The position numbers and the translations under genes are program-made. The notes beneath the pieces were generated by a model. That model saw nothing but the letters and a program-made list of their open reading frames with translations, was not told the DNA's origin and searched no databases. From Sphingomonas sp. CCH10-B3 (GTDB lineage: Bacteria; Pseudomonadota; Alphaproteobacteria; Sphingomonadales; Sphingomonadaceae), in NCBI RefSeq assembly GCF_001556185.1, contig NZ_LSIJ01000013.1, positions 23,806-87,805 of the forward strand: a stretch of DNA of 64,000 nt, read 5' to 3'. Below, one piece after another: positions 1-9,754 of this stretch. Positions within the stretch are counted from its first letter, which is position 1; each line of letters starts with the position of its first letter.

Positions 1-967
1 TCAGCAGCGACGAGATGTCGGGCGACGCATCGGCGAGATTGATGCCCTGAATGATGTCAGCCTTGTTTTCGCGCGCGGCCAGCCGCGCCGCTTCCTTGTC
101 GGAGGCGACTTCGGACAGCGTGTAGACCGTCGCGCCGCTGGCATCGCCGCCGCCGACGCTGTCGCAGTGAATCGAAATGAACAGATCGGCCTTCAGCTTG
201 CGCGCGACGCCATAGCGTTCCTGCAGCACCAGAAACCGGTCGTCCTCGCGCGTCAGCGCCACCCGTACCCGGCCCGACGCCAACAGCTCATCGCGGATCG
301 CGCGCGCGATGCGCAGCGTCACATCCTTTTCCTTCAAGCCGCTGCTGGGCGAAATCGCGCCGGGATCGATGCCGCCATGGCCCGGATCGATCACCACCAG
401 CGGGCGGCTATCGTCATCGCCATAGACGCGCGGCAGCGCCAGTTGCGCACGCGGTGCCGGAATCGGCGCGGTGATGCTGTAACTGGCAGGGATCGCGCGG
501 CCGCCATAGCTGAACGGCGGCAGGTAGCGCAGCTTGCCCTCTGCCGCCGCGCGCGCGAACCGGGCATCGCTGACCGTGCGCAGCGCCAGCGTCAGCGTCA
601 TGCCATCGTCGCCGAAGCGGCCTTCCTGCACGATCGCCGGCTGCGCCAGATCGAGCACGATTCGAGCGCCGCCTTCATGCGCAGCCTGGCGCACGCGCAA
701 CACCGCGCCGCCGACAGCCGCATCGCCCCCCGGCGTTGCCCCCGCCACGTCGATCGCGATCCGCTGTGGCCGGTCGAGCAGCAGCGCCGATGCCCCGGCC
801 ACGCGCGCGTCGAAATGCAACACGACATGATCGGCGGCGACGTCGATCCGCTCGACCGTCGCTGCCCAGGCCGGAACGCCGCCGAACCACAAAGTCAGCA
901 TGGCCAGGAAGAAAGACACGGGGCGGTATTGCCGCGCGGGGACACCGCCGGTCCAGCGAAAAGGCAT
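1..967 (-). CDS. amiC: N-acetylmuramoyl-L-alanine amidase, 3' end cut by window edge
   Basis: Periplasmic zinc amidase of the Amidase_3 (AmiABC) family, which removes the stem peptide from peptidoglycan during cell separation. The reverse-strand frame opens at ATG 965-967 and runs off the left edge. An N-terminal hydrophobic export signal is followed by an AMIN-like beta domain and then the catalytic domain, with the family signature VVIDPGHGGIDPGA and later LFISIHCDS, which carry zinc ligands (His and Glu/His). A linker separates the two domains. The gene is divergent from rne. The C-terminal part of the catalytic domain lies outside the window. Family assignment is firm; the symbol is by family. 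Confidence 0.85.
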   Translation of the reverse strand, partial: MPFRWTGGVPARQYRPVSFFLAMLTLWFGGVPAWAATVERIDVAADHVVLHFDARVAGASALLLDRPQRIAIDVAGATPGGDAAVGGAVLRVRQAAHEGGARIVLDLAQPAIVQEGRFGDDGMTLTLALRTVSDARFARAAAEGKLRYLPPFSYGGRAIPASYSITAPIPAPRAQLALPRVYGDDDSRPLVVIDPGHGGIDPGAISPSSGLKEKDVTLRIARAIRDELLASGRVRVALTREDDRFLVLQERYGVARKLKADLFISIHCDSVGGGDASGATVYTLSEVASDKEAARLAARENKADIIQGINLADASPDISSLL

Positions 968-1443
968 TGCGGGGGGCTCCGCTCGGTTACTCGATTGCGC
1001 CGCTGGTAACCGGGCCCCTGTCAAATCGTCGTGAAAGGAGGCGGTTAACAAGCCGTTCGGCATCTTCTTGCCGCCTGACCGGCAAATTCATGCCGGTTGC
1101 TGCCCGCCTCCGGTGATGCTACGCAATGTTCGTACCGGTCCGATGCCGCGAGCGTCGCGCCGGTAAACCAACCGCCGGTGGCCTTTTTCTGGCCGAGCGC
1201 GGTTCATCCAGGTTGACGTCCGCATGTTGCATTCCTCTTGCCCCGCACACCGACCGGCCCGCGCCGGCGGGTATGCGGTCGCGCGGGGCTTGGCGGTCCG
1301 TTTTGGGCTGCAGGCACGTCGGGCAGACGCATTTTACACCATCCCGCACGCGTCTGGGGCAGGCCGCTTCGCTGCCGCCCAGCGCACGCTATTTCGCGCG
1401 CGACCCCCTTTTGCCGGCGCCGCGCGCGCACGGAGACTAATCA
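968..1443. promoter_or_regulatory. amiC-rne divergent intergenic region and probable rne leader
   Basis: 476 bp without a convincing gene. It must hold the promoters of the amidase gene and of rne. One clear element is a perfect 7-bp inverted repeat, ACCGGCA (1078-1084) and TGCCGGT (1091-1097), with a 6-nt loop. Long 5' leaders on rne that allow feedback by RNase E are known in other bacteria; that this one works so is inference. The short open frames on both strands here have no recognisable content. Confidence 0.4.
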
Positions 1444-4095
1444 ATGACCATGCGTATGCTGATCGACGCACGGCACCGGGAAGAGACCCGGGTTGCCGTC
1501 GTCAAAGGGAACCGAATCGAGGAGTTTGACTTCGAGTCCGCCGAGCGCAAGCAGCTCAAGGGCAATATCTATCTGGCCAAGGTGACCCGCGTCGAGCCGT
1601 CGCTGCAGGCCGCCTTCGTCGATTACGGCGGCAACCGCCACGGCTTCCTCGCCTTTTCCGAAATCCACCCCGACTATTACCAGATCCCCAAGGAAGACCG
1701 CGAAGCGCTGCTCCGCGAGGAAGCCGAGCATGCGGCCGAGGAGGCCGCGCTCCGCGCCGAACATGAGGATGAGGAAGACGACGCCGACGACGACAGTGGC
1801 GAACGTCGCGACGACGATCAGGATGGCGATGCCGAAGCGTCGGGCGACGGCGACGAGGCGCCCCGCCGCCGCAACAAGTCGAACGGCGGCGATGACGTCG
1901 ATGCGCTGCGCGAACGCCGGATGAACCTGCGCCGCCGCTACAAGATTCAGGATGTGATCCGCAGGCGGCAGGTGCTGTTGGTGCAGGTCGTCAAGGAAGA
2001 ACGCGGCAACAAGGGCGCGGCGCTCACGACTTATCTCTCGCTTGCCGGGCGCTATTGCGTGCTGATGCCCAACACCAGCCACGGCGGCGGCATTTCGCGC
2101 AAGATCTCGAACGCCGCCGACCGCAAGCGGCTCAAATCGATCATGGCCGATCTCAAGCTGCCGCCGTCGATGGGCTGCATCGTCCGCACGGCGGGGCTCC
2201 AGCGCACCAAGGTCGAGATCAAGCGCGACTTCGATTATCTCGCGCGGCTGTGGGATGAAATCCGCGAAAAGACGCTCGCATCGTCGGCGCCTGCGCTCGT
2301 CTATGGCGACAGCGACCTGATCAAGCGCGCGATCCGCGATATCTACAACAAGGACATCGACGAAGTGATCGTCGAGGGCGACGAGGGCTATGCCCAGGCC
2401 AAGCAGTTCATGAAGCTGCTGATGCCGAGCCACGCCCGCCGCGTGAAGCACTACAGCGACCCCGTGCCGCTGTTCCAGCGCAACCATGTCGAGGATCAGC
2501 TGGCGGCGATGTATCACCCGGTCGTCCAGCTCAAGTCGGGCGGCTATCTGGTGATCAACCCGACCGAAGCTTTGGTGTCGATCGACATCAACTCGGGCCG
2601 CTCGACCCGCGAGCATAACATCGAGCAGACCGCGACCGCGACCAATCTGGAAGCCGCGCAGGAAATCGCGCGCCAGTTGCGCTTGCGCGACATGGCCGGG
2701 CTCGTCGTCATCGACTTCATCGACATGGACAACAACTCCAACGTCCGCAAAGTCGAAAAGGCGATGAAGGAGGCGATGAAGAACGATCGCGCCCGCATCC
2801 AGGTGGGTCGCATCTCGTCCTTCGGGCTGATGGAAATGAGCCGCCAGCGGCTGCGCACCGGCGTGCTCGAAGCCTCAACCCGCCCCTGCCCGCATTGCGA
2901 GGGCTCGGGCTTCGTGCGCACTGCCTCGTCGGCGGGGCTCAGCGCGCTGCGGCTGATCGAGGACGAGGCCGCGCGCGGTCGCGGGTCGATCATCACCTTG
3001 CGCGCCAGCCAGGAAGCCGCCTTCTACCTGCTCAACCGGAAGCGCGCCGAACTTGCCGAGATCGAGGAACGCTACGGCGTGACGGTCGAAGTGATGTCCG
3101 ACGGCGAGCGCGAGGGCGCGCGCATGGCGGTCGAGGCATCGGGCCCGCCGCCCGCCTTCACGCCGCGCTTCGAACCGCCCAAGGTCGAGATCGAGGACGA
3201 AATCGACGAGGTCGAGGAAGAAGAGGTCGAGGAAGAAGAGGTCGAGGAAGAGGAAGCCGAGGAAGAAGTGACCGAGCGCGCGCGCGACACGCGTTCGGGC
3301 CGCGAGGATCGCCCGGCCGAAGGCGAAGGATCACGGCGCAAGCGGCGGCGGCGGCGCGGTCGTCGCGGTCGCAGCACCGAGGGTGGTGCCGACCGCAGCG
3401 ATGCGTCGGGTGAAAGCTTTGCCCGTGACGACGATGCCGCCGCCGATGCGGCCGGCGACGCGCTCGACGCTGCCGACGAAGCCGATGATGAAGCCGTCGG
3501 CACCGACACCGCCGAACGCAGCGAGGGGGGTGCCTCGCGCCGTCGCGGTCGTCGCGGTCGCCGGGGTCGGCGCGGCGAGGGCCAGCCGAGCGAGGCCGAC
3601 GCGCCGATCGAGCCCGAAACCGCATCCGAATCCGAGCCGGTTGCCGAGGCGGCCGAGGTGGAGGCCGCGCCGGTCGAAGAAGCTGCGCCCAAGCCCACGC
3701 GTCGCCGTCGCGGCAAGGCAGCCGAAGCGGCTTCGGAAGCTGCCGAGCTGACCACGCCGGCCGTGTCGGAGCCCGCCGCCGAGGCCGCGCCGAAGCGGAC
3801 GCGCACCCGCGCCAAAAAGGCCGAGGTGGCGGCTGAAGCTGCGGCCGAAGCGCCAGCCGAAGTCGCGGCGGACGAACCCGCCGCCAAGCCGAAGCGGACG
3901 CGCCGCAAAAAAGCGGAAGCTGCCGAAGCTGAGCCTGCCGCCGAACCAGTCGCGGTGGCCGAGCCTGCTGCTGGCGAAGCAACGGTGGAGGCCGCGCCCG
4001 AGCCGGTCGCGTCGAACGACGATGCCGCCGCCCCTGCCGCCGAGCCCGCCGCGCCGCGCCGCAGCGGGTGGTGGAGCCGGACCTTCGGCGGCTGA
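1444..4095 (+). CDS. rne: Ribonuclease E/G family endoribonuclease (RNase E)
   Basis: Single-strand endoribonuclease and scaffold of the RNA degradosome, acting in mRNA decay and rRNA/tRNA maturation. The 883 aa begin MTMRMLIDARHREETRVAVV, typical of the family. The S1 domain is split by a charged insert (about residues 95-160, Glu/Asp then Arg rich), as seen in other alphaproteobacterial RNase E. The catalytic DNase I-like part contains VSIDINSGRST and VVIDFIDMD. The Zn-link motif CPHCEGSG is near residue 483, so it is RNase E-like rather than a short RNase G. The C-terminal third is low complexity: a Glu run, two Arg/Gly-rich RNA-binding patches and Ala/Pro/Glu repeats, ending GWWSRTFGG. 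A 14-bp hairpin follows the stop. Confidence 0.96.
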   Translation: MTMRMLIDARHREETRVAVVKGNRIEEFDFESAERKQLKGNIYLAKVTRVEPSLQAAFVDYGGNRHGFLAFSEIHPDYYQIPKEDREALLREEAEHAAEEAALRAEHEDEEDDADDDSGERRDDDQDGDAEASGDGDEAPRRRNKSNGGDDVDALRERRMNLRRRYKIQDVIRRRQVLLVQVVKEERGNKGAALTTYLSLAGRYCVLMPNTSHGGGISRKISNAADRKRLKSIMADLKLPPSMGCIVRTAGLQRTKVEIKRDFDYLARLWDEIREKTLASSAPALVYGDSDLIKRAIRDIYNKDIDEVIVEGDEGYAQAKQFMKLLMPSHARRVKHYSDPVPLFQRNHVEDQLAAMYHPVVQLKSGGYLVINPTEALVSIDINSGRSTREHNIEQTATATNLEAAQEIARQLRLRDMAGLVVIDFIDMDNNSNVRKVEKAMKEAMKNDRARIQVGRISSFGLMEMSRQRLRTGVLEASTRPCPHCEGSGFVRTASSAGLSALRLIEDEAARGRGSIITLRASQEAAFYLLNRKRAELAEIEERYGVTVEVMSDGEREGARMAVEASGPPPAFTPRFEPPKVEIEDEIDEVEEEEVEEEEVEEEEAEEEVTERARDTRSGREDRPAEGEGSRRKRRRRRGRRGRSTEGGADRSDASGESFARDDDAAADAAGDALDAADEADDEAVGTDTAERSEGGASRRRGRRGRRGRRGEGQPSEADAPIEPETASESEPVAEAAEVEAAPVEEAAPKPTRRRRGKAAEAASEAAELTTPAVSEPAAEAAPKRTRTRAKKAEVAAEAAAEAPAEVAADEPAAKPKRTRRKKAEAAEAEPAAEPVAVAEPAAGEATVEAAPEPVASNDDAAAPAAEPAAPRRSGWWSRTFGG

Positions 4096-4105
4096 AGGCG
4101 ACTGA

Positions 4106-4139
4106 TCGCCCGTGCCGCCCACCCCGGCGGCACGGGCGA
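4106..4139 (+). terminator. 14-bp hairpin after rne
   Basis: TCGCCCGTGCCGCC (4106-4119) pairs perfectly with GGCGGCACGGGCGA (4126-4139) across a 6-nt loop, 10 nt after the rne stop. There is no U tract, so it may be a transcript-stabilising 3' hairpin or a terminator that does not need one. Confidence 0.6.
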
Positions 4140-4194
4140 CGCAGCGCGCATCGACGGCGTTGAACCGCGCCGCGAATTGGCCGATAGCCGACTC

Positions 4195-5541
4195 ATGAGA
4201 AAATTCGTCGCTGCGCTGGTCTTATCGCTGCTCGCCATCGGCCAGCCGGCGCAGGCGCAGTCGATCCTGCGCGATGCCGAGACCGAGGCGATGTTCGACG
4301 AAATGTCGCGGCCGCTCATTCTCGCCGCCGGCCTGTCGCCGCGCAACGTCCGGGTGGTGCTGATCCAGGACGAGTCGATCAATGCTTTCGTCGCGGGCGG
4401 CCAGACCGTTTATGTCCATTCGGGGCTGATCGCGTCGGCAGACAATGCCAATCAAGTACAGGGCGTGATTGCCCACGAACTCGGCCATATCGCCGACGGC
4501 CATGTCCCGTTGGCCGATGCCGGCATCAAGCCCGCCGCCGCCATCCAGATCCTCAGCCTTGTCCTCGGCATCGCGGCGGCAGCAGCGGGGTCAGGCGAGG
4601 GCGCTGCCGGCATCATCGCCGCAGGCCAGCAGGCGGCCGTCGGCAAATACCTCGCCTTCAGCCGCGTGCAGGAATCGACCGCCGACGCGACCGGCGCCAA
4701 ATTCCTGCAAACGGCGGGCGTCAGCGGGCGCGGGATGCTCGAATTCTTCAGGAAACTTCAGAATCTCGAATATCGCGCAGGTTACACCAACATCGACCCG
4801 TTTTCGCAGAGCCACCCGCTGAGCGGCGAACGCGTCGCGACGCTGACTGAAACGGTGCGGGCGTCGCCCGCCTTCGCCAAGCCCACCGACCCGGCGCTCG
4901 AAGACAAGTTCAAGCGCGTGAAGGCCAAGCTTGCGGGCTATGTCAACGATCCGCCGCGCACGCTGAGTGCCTATCCGGTCGAGGACCAGAGCCTTTATGC
5001 GCATTATGCGCGCGCCTATGCCTTTCATAAGGGCGGCTATCCCGAAAAAGCCAATGCCGAGGCCGATGCGCTGGTGCGGGCACGCCCTGACGATCCCTAT
5101 TTCCTTGAGATCAAGGGCCAGATTCTGCTCGAATCGGGCAAACCCGACGAAGCGCTGGCGCCACTGCGCGAAGCGACCGAGCGCAGCGGCTATCAGCCGC
5201 TGATCGCCACCACTTTCGGCCATGCGCTGATTGCGACCGAAAATCCGGCCCATTTTGTCGAAGCCGAAAAAGTGCTGCGTCAGGCGGTCGGGCGCGACAG
5301 CGAAAATCCCTTCGCATGGTTCCAGCTGGGCGTCGTTTATGAACGCAAGGGCGACCGCGCGCGCGCCATGCTTGCGACTGCCGAACGCGCCGCACTCAAC
5401 GGTGATCTGCGCACGACGTCGATCAGCGCGCGCGGGGCACTGGCAGGGCTGCCGCCCAACACCCCCGACTGGATTCGCGCGCAGGATCTGGTGCTGCTGA
5501 CCCAGAATGTGATCGACGAACAGCGGAAAGGGCGGCGGTGA
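4195..5541 (+). CDS. M48 family metalloprotease with C-terminal TPRs (BepA/YfgC-like)
   Basis: Periplasmic zinc metallopeptidase of the M48 family; BepA-like members take part in outer-membrane protein quality control. From ATG 4195 it has 448 aa with a clear signal peptide (MRKFVAALVLSLLAIGQPAQAQ); an upstream in-frame TTG at 4177 would only add six residues before the signal. The zinc site HELGH is at residues 94-98, followed by a Gly/Ala-rich hydrophobic stretch and ESTADATG, which supplies the third ligand. The second half is a TPR-like superhelix. The stop overlaps the start of the next gene (GTGA), so the protease and the thiol oxidoreductase are probably translated together. Confidence 0.9.
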   Translation: MRKFVAALVLSLLAIGQPAQAQSILRDAETEAMFDEMSRPLILAAGLSPRNVRVVLIQDESINAFVAGGQTVYVHSGLIASADNANQVQGVIAHELGHIADGHVPLADAGIKPAAAIQILSLVLGIAAAAAGSGEGAAGIIAAGQQAAVGKYLAFSRVQESTADATGAKFLQTAGVSGRGMLEFFRKLQNLEYRAGYTNIDPFSQSHPLSGERVATLTETVRASPAFAKPTDPALEDKFKRVKAKLAGYVNDPPRTLSAYPVEDQSLYAHYARAYAFHKGGYPEKANAEADALVRARPDDPYFLEIKGQILLESGKPDEALAPLREATERSGYQPLIATTFGHALIATENPAHFVEAEKVLRQAVGRDSENPFAWFQLGVVYERKGDRARAMLATAERAALNGDLRTTSISARGALAGLPPNTPDWIRAQDLVLLTQNVIDEQRKGRR

Positions 5542-6266
5542 ACCGGCTGCTGCTCGTCGTGGTGGGGCTCGGCGCGGCGGCGCTTGGCGCAGGCGGCGTC
5601 TATCTCGCCGGGCGGATGGGCGCGCCGGTCGGCAGCGATCGCGCGCGGACCGAGCAGATCGTCCATGACTATCTCGTCAGCCATCCCGAAGTGCTGGTCG
5701 AAGCCTCGAGCGCCTTGCGCCGCCGCCAGACCGGCGAGGCGATCGACGCCGACAAGGCCGCGATCGTCGAACCGTTCGGCAGCGCCTGGTCCGGCAATCC
5801 GCGCGGTGACGTGACGATCGTCGAATATTTCGACTACAATTGCGGCTATTGCCGCTCCAGCCTGCCGCTGATCGACGCGCTGGTCGCAAGCGACCCGCAA
5901 CTCCGCGTCGTCTATCGCGACTGGCCGATCCTGTCCGAAGAAAGCGCGACGGCTGCACGCTACAGCCTGGTGGCGGCCGAAATGGGCAGGTTCGGTGAAT
6001 TCCACCGCGCGCTCTATGCCGGTGGCCCGGTCAACGATGCCAGCATCGCCGCCGCGGTCGCGACCGCCGGGCTCGACCTCGCGAAGGTTCAAGCCGCCGC
6101 CAAGTCGCCCCGCATCGAAGCTGAACTGGCGCGCAATCTCGATACCGCCAAGAAGCTCGGCATGAGCGGCACGCCGTCATGGGTAATCGGCGATCAGGTG
6201 ATTTCGTCGGCGCTACCGATCGACGAACTGAAGCGGCTGGTGAGCGACGCACGCAAGGGACGCTGA
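5538..6266 (+). CDS. DsbA family thiol:disulfide oxidoreductase
   Basis: Periplasmic thioredoxin-fold protein of 242 aa. An N-terminal hydrophobic anchor or signal (residues 3-25) precedes a short helical region and the thioredoxin fold starting at VTIVEYFDYNCGYC, whose active site is C102-G-Y-C105. The cis-Pro loop is GTPSWVIG. The short N-terminal helical domain resembles the ScsC/BdbD-like subgroup (DsbA with an N-terminal alpha domain). The GTG start lies inside the stop of the M48 gene. Likely role: oxidation or isomerisation of disulfides in exported proteins. The redox partner is not visible here. Confidence 0.88.
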   Translation: MNRLLLVVVGLGAAALGAGGVYLAGRMGAPVGSDRARTEQIVHDYLVSHPEVLVEASSALRRRQTGEAIDADKAAIVEPFGSAWSGNPRGDVTIVEYFDYNCGYCRSSLPLIDALVASDPQLRVVYRDWPILSEESATAARYSLVAAEMGRFGEFHRALYAGGPVNDASIAAAVATAGLDLAKVQAAAKSPRIEAELARNLDTAKKLGMSGTPSWVIGDQVISSALPIDELKRLVSDARKGR

Positions 6267-6292
6267 GGGGGCAGCCTCGTCGACCTTAACCA

Positions 6293-6327
6293 CCCGTTCG
6301 TTTCGAGCGTAGTCGAGAAACGAAAGG
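6293..6327. repeat. Dispersed GTTTCGAGCG-type palindromic repeat
   Basis: An imperfect palindrome of the form GTTTCGAGCGTAGTCGAGAAAC lies between the DsbA-like gene and the ABC transporter genes. The same unit recurs as an inverted pair at 18612-18677, so it is a dispersed intergenic repeat rather than a gene-specific signal. Confidence 0.6.
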
Positions 6328-6427
6328 AGGATATGGGGATTAGGTAGAAAGGGAGCCCGCAAAGCATTGCCGCCCCCGTCCCCCGCCCTTATCTCCAGCC
6401 CTCACGTCATTCGGGGACGCCACGCCT

Positions 6428-7384
6428 TTGGAACCGATCCTGGCCATTTCCGGCCTCACCAAAACCTATGCCTCGGGCCTGACCGCGCTCGACCATGTCG
6501 ACCTGTCGATCGCCAAGGGCGAGATTTTCGCGCTGCTCGGGCCCAATGGCGCGGGCAAGACGACGCTCATCTCGATCGTCTGCGGCATCGTCACGCCGTC
6601 CGAAGGATCGGTCACCGTCGCGGGCCATGACATTGCGCGCGATTACCGGCAGGCGCGCTACCGCATCGGGCTGGTGCCGCAGGAATTGTCGACCGATGCG
6701 TTCGAGACGGTGATCGACACCGTCACTTTCAGCCGGGGACTGTTCGGCCGCAAGCCCGACGCCGCGCATATCGAGCGGGTCCTGCGCGACCTGTCGCTAT
6801 GGGACAAGCGCAAGTCGAAGATCATGGCGTTGTCGGGCGGGATGAAGCGCCGCGTGCTGATCGCCAAGGCGCTCGCGCACGAACCCGACGTGCTGTTCCT
6901 CGATGAGCCCACCGCCGGCGTCGATGTCGAGCTGCGCCGCGACATGTGGGCACTGGTGCGGCGTCTGCGCGATCAGGGCACGACAATCATCCTGACGACG
7001 CATTACATCGAGGAAGCCGAGGAAATGGCCGACCGCGTCGGCGTGATCCTGAAGGGCAAGCTGATCCTGGTCGAGGACAAGGCGACGCTGATGCAAAAGC
7101 TCGGCAAGCGGACGCTGACGGTAACGCTCACCGAGCCGCTGAGCGCTGTGCCGCCCGCGCTGGCCGAATGGGCGCCGACATTGAAAAGCGACGGCTATGA
7201 GCTCGAATATGTGTTCGAGGGCGGGCACGATCGCACCGGCATCGCCGGGCTGCTGCGCGCGATCGGCGACGCGGGGATCGGCTACAAGGACATCAACACC
7301 CAGCAGAGCTCGCTCGAGGATATCTTCGTAGGGCTGCTCCACGACGCGGGCGAGCATGCGCTGGCAGAGGAAGTCGCGGCATGA
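6428..7384 (+). CDS. ABC transporter ATP-binding protein (YadG/drug-export type)
   Basis: Cytoplasmic ATPase subunit of an ABC-2 type exporter, 318 aa. Walker A is GPNGAGKTT (about residues 38-46), the signature is LSGGMKRR (about 136-143), and Walker B is [12 protein letters not shown], followed by the His switch [14 protein letters not shown]. The C-terminal extension is typical of the DrrA/YadG group. The start is TTG at 6428, immediately before the conserved first strand ([13 protein letters not shown]); no in-frame ATG lies nearby. It overlaps the permease gene by 4 nt, giving a complete two-gene exporter. The substrate is unknown. Confidence 0.92.
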   Translation: MEPILAISGLTKTYASGLTALDHVDLSIAKGEIFALLGPNGAGKTTLISIVCGIVTPSEGSVTVAGHDIARDYRQARYRIGLVPQELSTDAFETVIDTVTFSRGLFGRKPDAAHIERVLRDLSLWDKRKSKIMALSGGMKRRVLIAKALAHEPDVLFLDEPTAGVDVELRRDMWALVRRLRDQGTTIILTTHYIEEAEEMADRVGVILKGKLILVEDKATLMQKLGKRTLTVTLTEPLSAVPPALAEWAPTLKSDGYELEYVFEGGHDRTGIAGLLRAIGDAGIGYKDINTQQSSLEDIFVGLLHDAGEHALAEEVAA

Positions 7385-8151
7385 ACGGTTTCAACTGGGC
7401 GGGGGTCAGCGCGATCTACCGCTTCGAACTCGCGCGCTTCCGCCGCACGATCCTGACCAGCCTCGCAACGCCGGTCATCACCACGTCGCTCTATTTCGTC
7501 GTGTTCGGCTCGGCGATCGGCGGGCGGATCAACACCGTCGATGGCGTGGCGTATGGCGCGTTCATCGTGCCCGGGCTGATGCTGCTGTCAATGCTGACCG
7601 AGGGCATCGGCAATGCGAGCTTCGGCATTTACCTGCCCAAATGGTCGGGCACGATCTACGAATTGCTGTCGGCGCCGCTGTCGCCGTTCGAGACGGTACT
7701 CGCCTATGTCGGCGCGGCGGCAACCAAGTCGATGATCCTGGGGCTGGTGATTTTCGCAACCGCGCATTTGTTTGTCGCGCTGCCGATTGCGCACCCGCTC
7801 TACATGATTGCGTTTATGGCGCTGACGGCGGTGACCTTCTGCCTGTTCGGCTTCGTGCTCGGCATCTGGGCGAACAGCTTCGAGCAACTGCAGGTGATCC
7901 CTTTGCTCGTGATCACACCGCTGACGTTTCTGGGCGGGACTTTCTATTCAATCTCGATGCTGCCGCCCGCTTGGCAACAGGTCGCGCTGCTCAACCCGAT
8001 CGTCTATCTGATCAGCGGCTTCCGCTGGACCTTCTTCGGGCGCGGCGACGTGAGCATCGGTTGGAGCCTCGGCGTGACGGGCCTGTTCCTGCTGCTGTGC
8101 CTTGGCGCGGTCGCGTGGATCTTTCGAACCGGCTGGCGGCTGAAGAGCTGA
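7381..8151 (+). CDS. ABC-2 type transporter permease (YadH-like)
   Basis: Inner-membrane subunit of 256 aa paired with the preceding ATPase through an ATGA overlap. It shows six hydrophobic segments, beginning with the first after a cytoplasmic amphipathic N-terminus ([19 protein letters not shown]). The ABC-2 membrane signature is recognisable in the fifth-helix region ([16 protein letters not shown]). YadH-like pairs export lipids, polysaccharides or drugs; nothing in the neighbourhood specifies which. Confidence 0.9.
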   Translation: MNGFNWAGVSAIYRFELARFRRTILTSLATPVITTSLYFVVFGSAIGGRINTVDGVAYGAFIVPGLMLLSMLTEGIGNASFGIYLPKWSGTIYELLSAPLSPFETVLAYVGAAATKSMILGLVIFATAHLFVALPIAHPLYMIAFMALTAVTFCLFGFVLGIWANSFEQLQVIPLLVITPLTFLGGTFYSISMLPPAWQQVALLNPIVYLISGFRWTFFGRGDVSIGWSLGVTGLFLLLCLGAVAWIFRTGWRLKS

Positions 8152-8250
8152 GCGGCAGGGCGTGCCCAATCGGCGCCCAGTCGACAGCATCTTAACCTGA
8201 GGCAATATGCTGGTGCTTTACCGACCCAGCGAGGTTGCGTACCTCCAACG

Positions 8251-9747
8251 TTGATTTATCGCAACGATTGGAATTTGTGCTTGGCCGATGTTTCAAATTT
8301 GCCGGCACAAAGCCATGCTGATTGTTATTGGCGCGAACCGCTCCATCTGGCTGACATTCCCCCGGCTGCGGATATTGCCACGATCGAGCATGATTTTGCG
8401 CGGCTCGCCGACTATTTGCCGACCTTGTGCTGGATCGCGCGCAGCGACGGCTATCTGATCTGGTACAATGCGCGCTGGTATCAATATACCGGCACCACGC
8501 CGGCGCAGATGGAGGGGTGGGGTTGGCAGTCCGTGCACGATCCGGCGCGCCTGCCCGATGTGATGGCGCGCTGGACGGCAGCGATCGAGACTGGCGACGC
8601 GTTCGAGATGATCTTTCCGCTGCGCGCGGCGGATGGCGTGTTTCACCCGTTCCTGACCCGGATCGTGCCGGTGCGCGATGCCACGGGCAAGATCGTGCGC
8701 TGGTTCGGCGTCAACACCGAAATCGGCGGCCAGATCCGCGCCGAGGCGGCGCTGCAGGACAGCGAAGCCAAATTCGCGGTGCTGACCGATGCGATGCCGC
8801 AGATGGTGTGGTCGACGCTGCCCGATGGCTTCCACGATTATTACAACGCGCAATGGTATGTCTTCACGGGCGTACCGGCTGGTTCGACCGACGGCGAAGG
8901 GTGGAATGGCATGTTCCATCCCGACGATCAGGAACGCGCCTGGACGCGCTGGCGGCATAGCCTTGCGACCGGCGAGCCCTATGAAATCGAATATCGCCTG
9001 CGCCACAATAGCGGCGACTATCGCTGGGTGCTCGGGCGCGCGCTGCCGGTTCGCGATCCGCAAGGGACGATCACGCGCTGGATCGGCACTTGCACCGACA
9101 TCAACGAGGCCAAGCTCGCCGCCGAACATAACGAACTGCTCAACCGCGAGCTGAGCCACCGCATTAAGAACATCTTCGCCGTCATTTCGGGCCTGGTGAG
9201 CTTCACCGGGCGCCAGATGCCCGAGTTGCGGCCGTTCATGAACGAACTTCTCGGCCGGATTGCAGCGTTAGGCCGCGCGCATGAATTCGCCCGGCCGCAC
9301 AGCCCGCAATCGGCGCCCGATTTCGGCGAAAGCCATTTGCAGGGGCTGCTCGCCGAGCTGCTCGAACCCTATCGCAGCGATGACGCCGACCGCGTCGTCA
9401 TCACCGGTGACGATGTCGCGATCGACGATCGCGGTGCGACGCCGATTGCGCTGGTGGTTCATGAACTCGCCACCAACGCCGCCAAATACGGCAGCCTGTC
9501 GACGCCCCAGGGCAAGGTGACGATCGAGATCGCGCTCAGCGGCAATGCGCTGACGATCTGCTGGCACGAAAGCGGCGGGCCCGAAATCGCGGCCGCACCG
9601 ACCCGCACCGGCTTCGGCACGCACCTCGCCGAACTCAGCGTCGGGCGCCAGCTTGGCGGCTCGATCACACGCGAATGGCGCCCGTCGGGGCTGCATGCCA
9701 CCATCCGCCTCGACGTCAGCCGTGTGCACCGCGCCGCTGGCGCCTGA
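8251..9747 (+). CDS. PAS-PAS HWE-family sensor histidine kinase
   Basis: Soluble sensor kinase of 498 aa with no membrane segment. Two PAS/PAC units are seen at about residues 50-175 and 175-300 (both contain DGxxxYYNAxWYxxTG-like strands and end ...RWxGxxTxI). The HWE/HisKA_2 region follows, with phospho-acceptor His in ELSHRIKNIFAVISGL, the N-box VVHELATNAAKYGSLS, and the W-x-E hallmark in ICWHESGGPEI. This family signals to single-domain or PhyR-type regulators in the general stress response. The proposed start is TTG 8251, as no in-frame ATG or GTG lies between the upstream stop and the first PAS; start confidence is modest. A CheY-like gene converges 8 bp downstream. Confidence 0.9.
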   Translation: MIYRNDWNLCLADVSNLPAQSHADCYWREPLHLADIPPAADIATIEHDFARLADYLPTLCWIARSDGYLIWYNARWYQYTGTTPAQMEGWGWQSVHDPARLPDVMARWTAAIETGDAFEMIFPLRAADGVFHPFLTRIVPVRDATGKIVRWFGVNTEIGGQIRAEAALQDSEAKFAVLTDAMPQMVWSTLPDGFHDYYNAQWYVFTGVPAGSTDGEGWNGMFHPDDQERAWTRWRHSLATGEPYEIEYRLRHNSGDYRWVLGRALPVRDPQGTITRWIGTCTDINEAKLAAEHNELLNRELSHRIKNIFAVISGLVSFTGRQMPELRPFMNELLGRIAALGRAHEFARPHSPQSAPDFGESHLQGLLAELLEPYRSDDADRVVITGDDVAIDDRGATPIALVVHELATNAAKYGSLSTPQGKVTIEIALSGNALTICWHESGGPEIAAAPTRTGFGTHLAELSVGRQLGGSITREWRPSGLHATIRLDVSRVHRAAGA

Positions 9748-9754
9748 CGGACAA

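Noticed and set aside
1441..2616. 391-aa minus-strand frame inside rne
   Set aside because: Shadow of the catalytic domain of RNase E; composition is Val/Ala/Arg/Asp/His-biased as expected from the reverse frame of a GC-rich gene.
3072..4382. Long minus-strand frames opposite the rne C-terminus (for example 436 aa)
   Set aside because: They are antisense shadows of the Ala/Glu/Arg low-complexity tail of RNase E, with Ser/Ala/Arg-only composition and no start signals.
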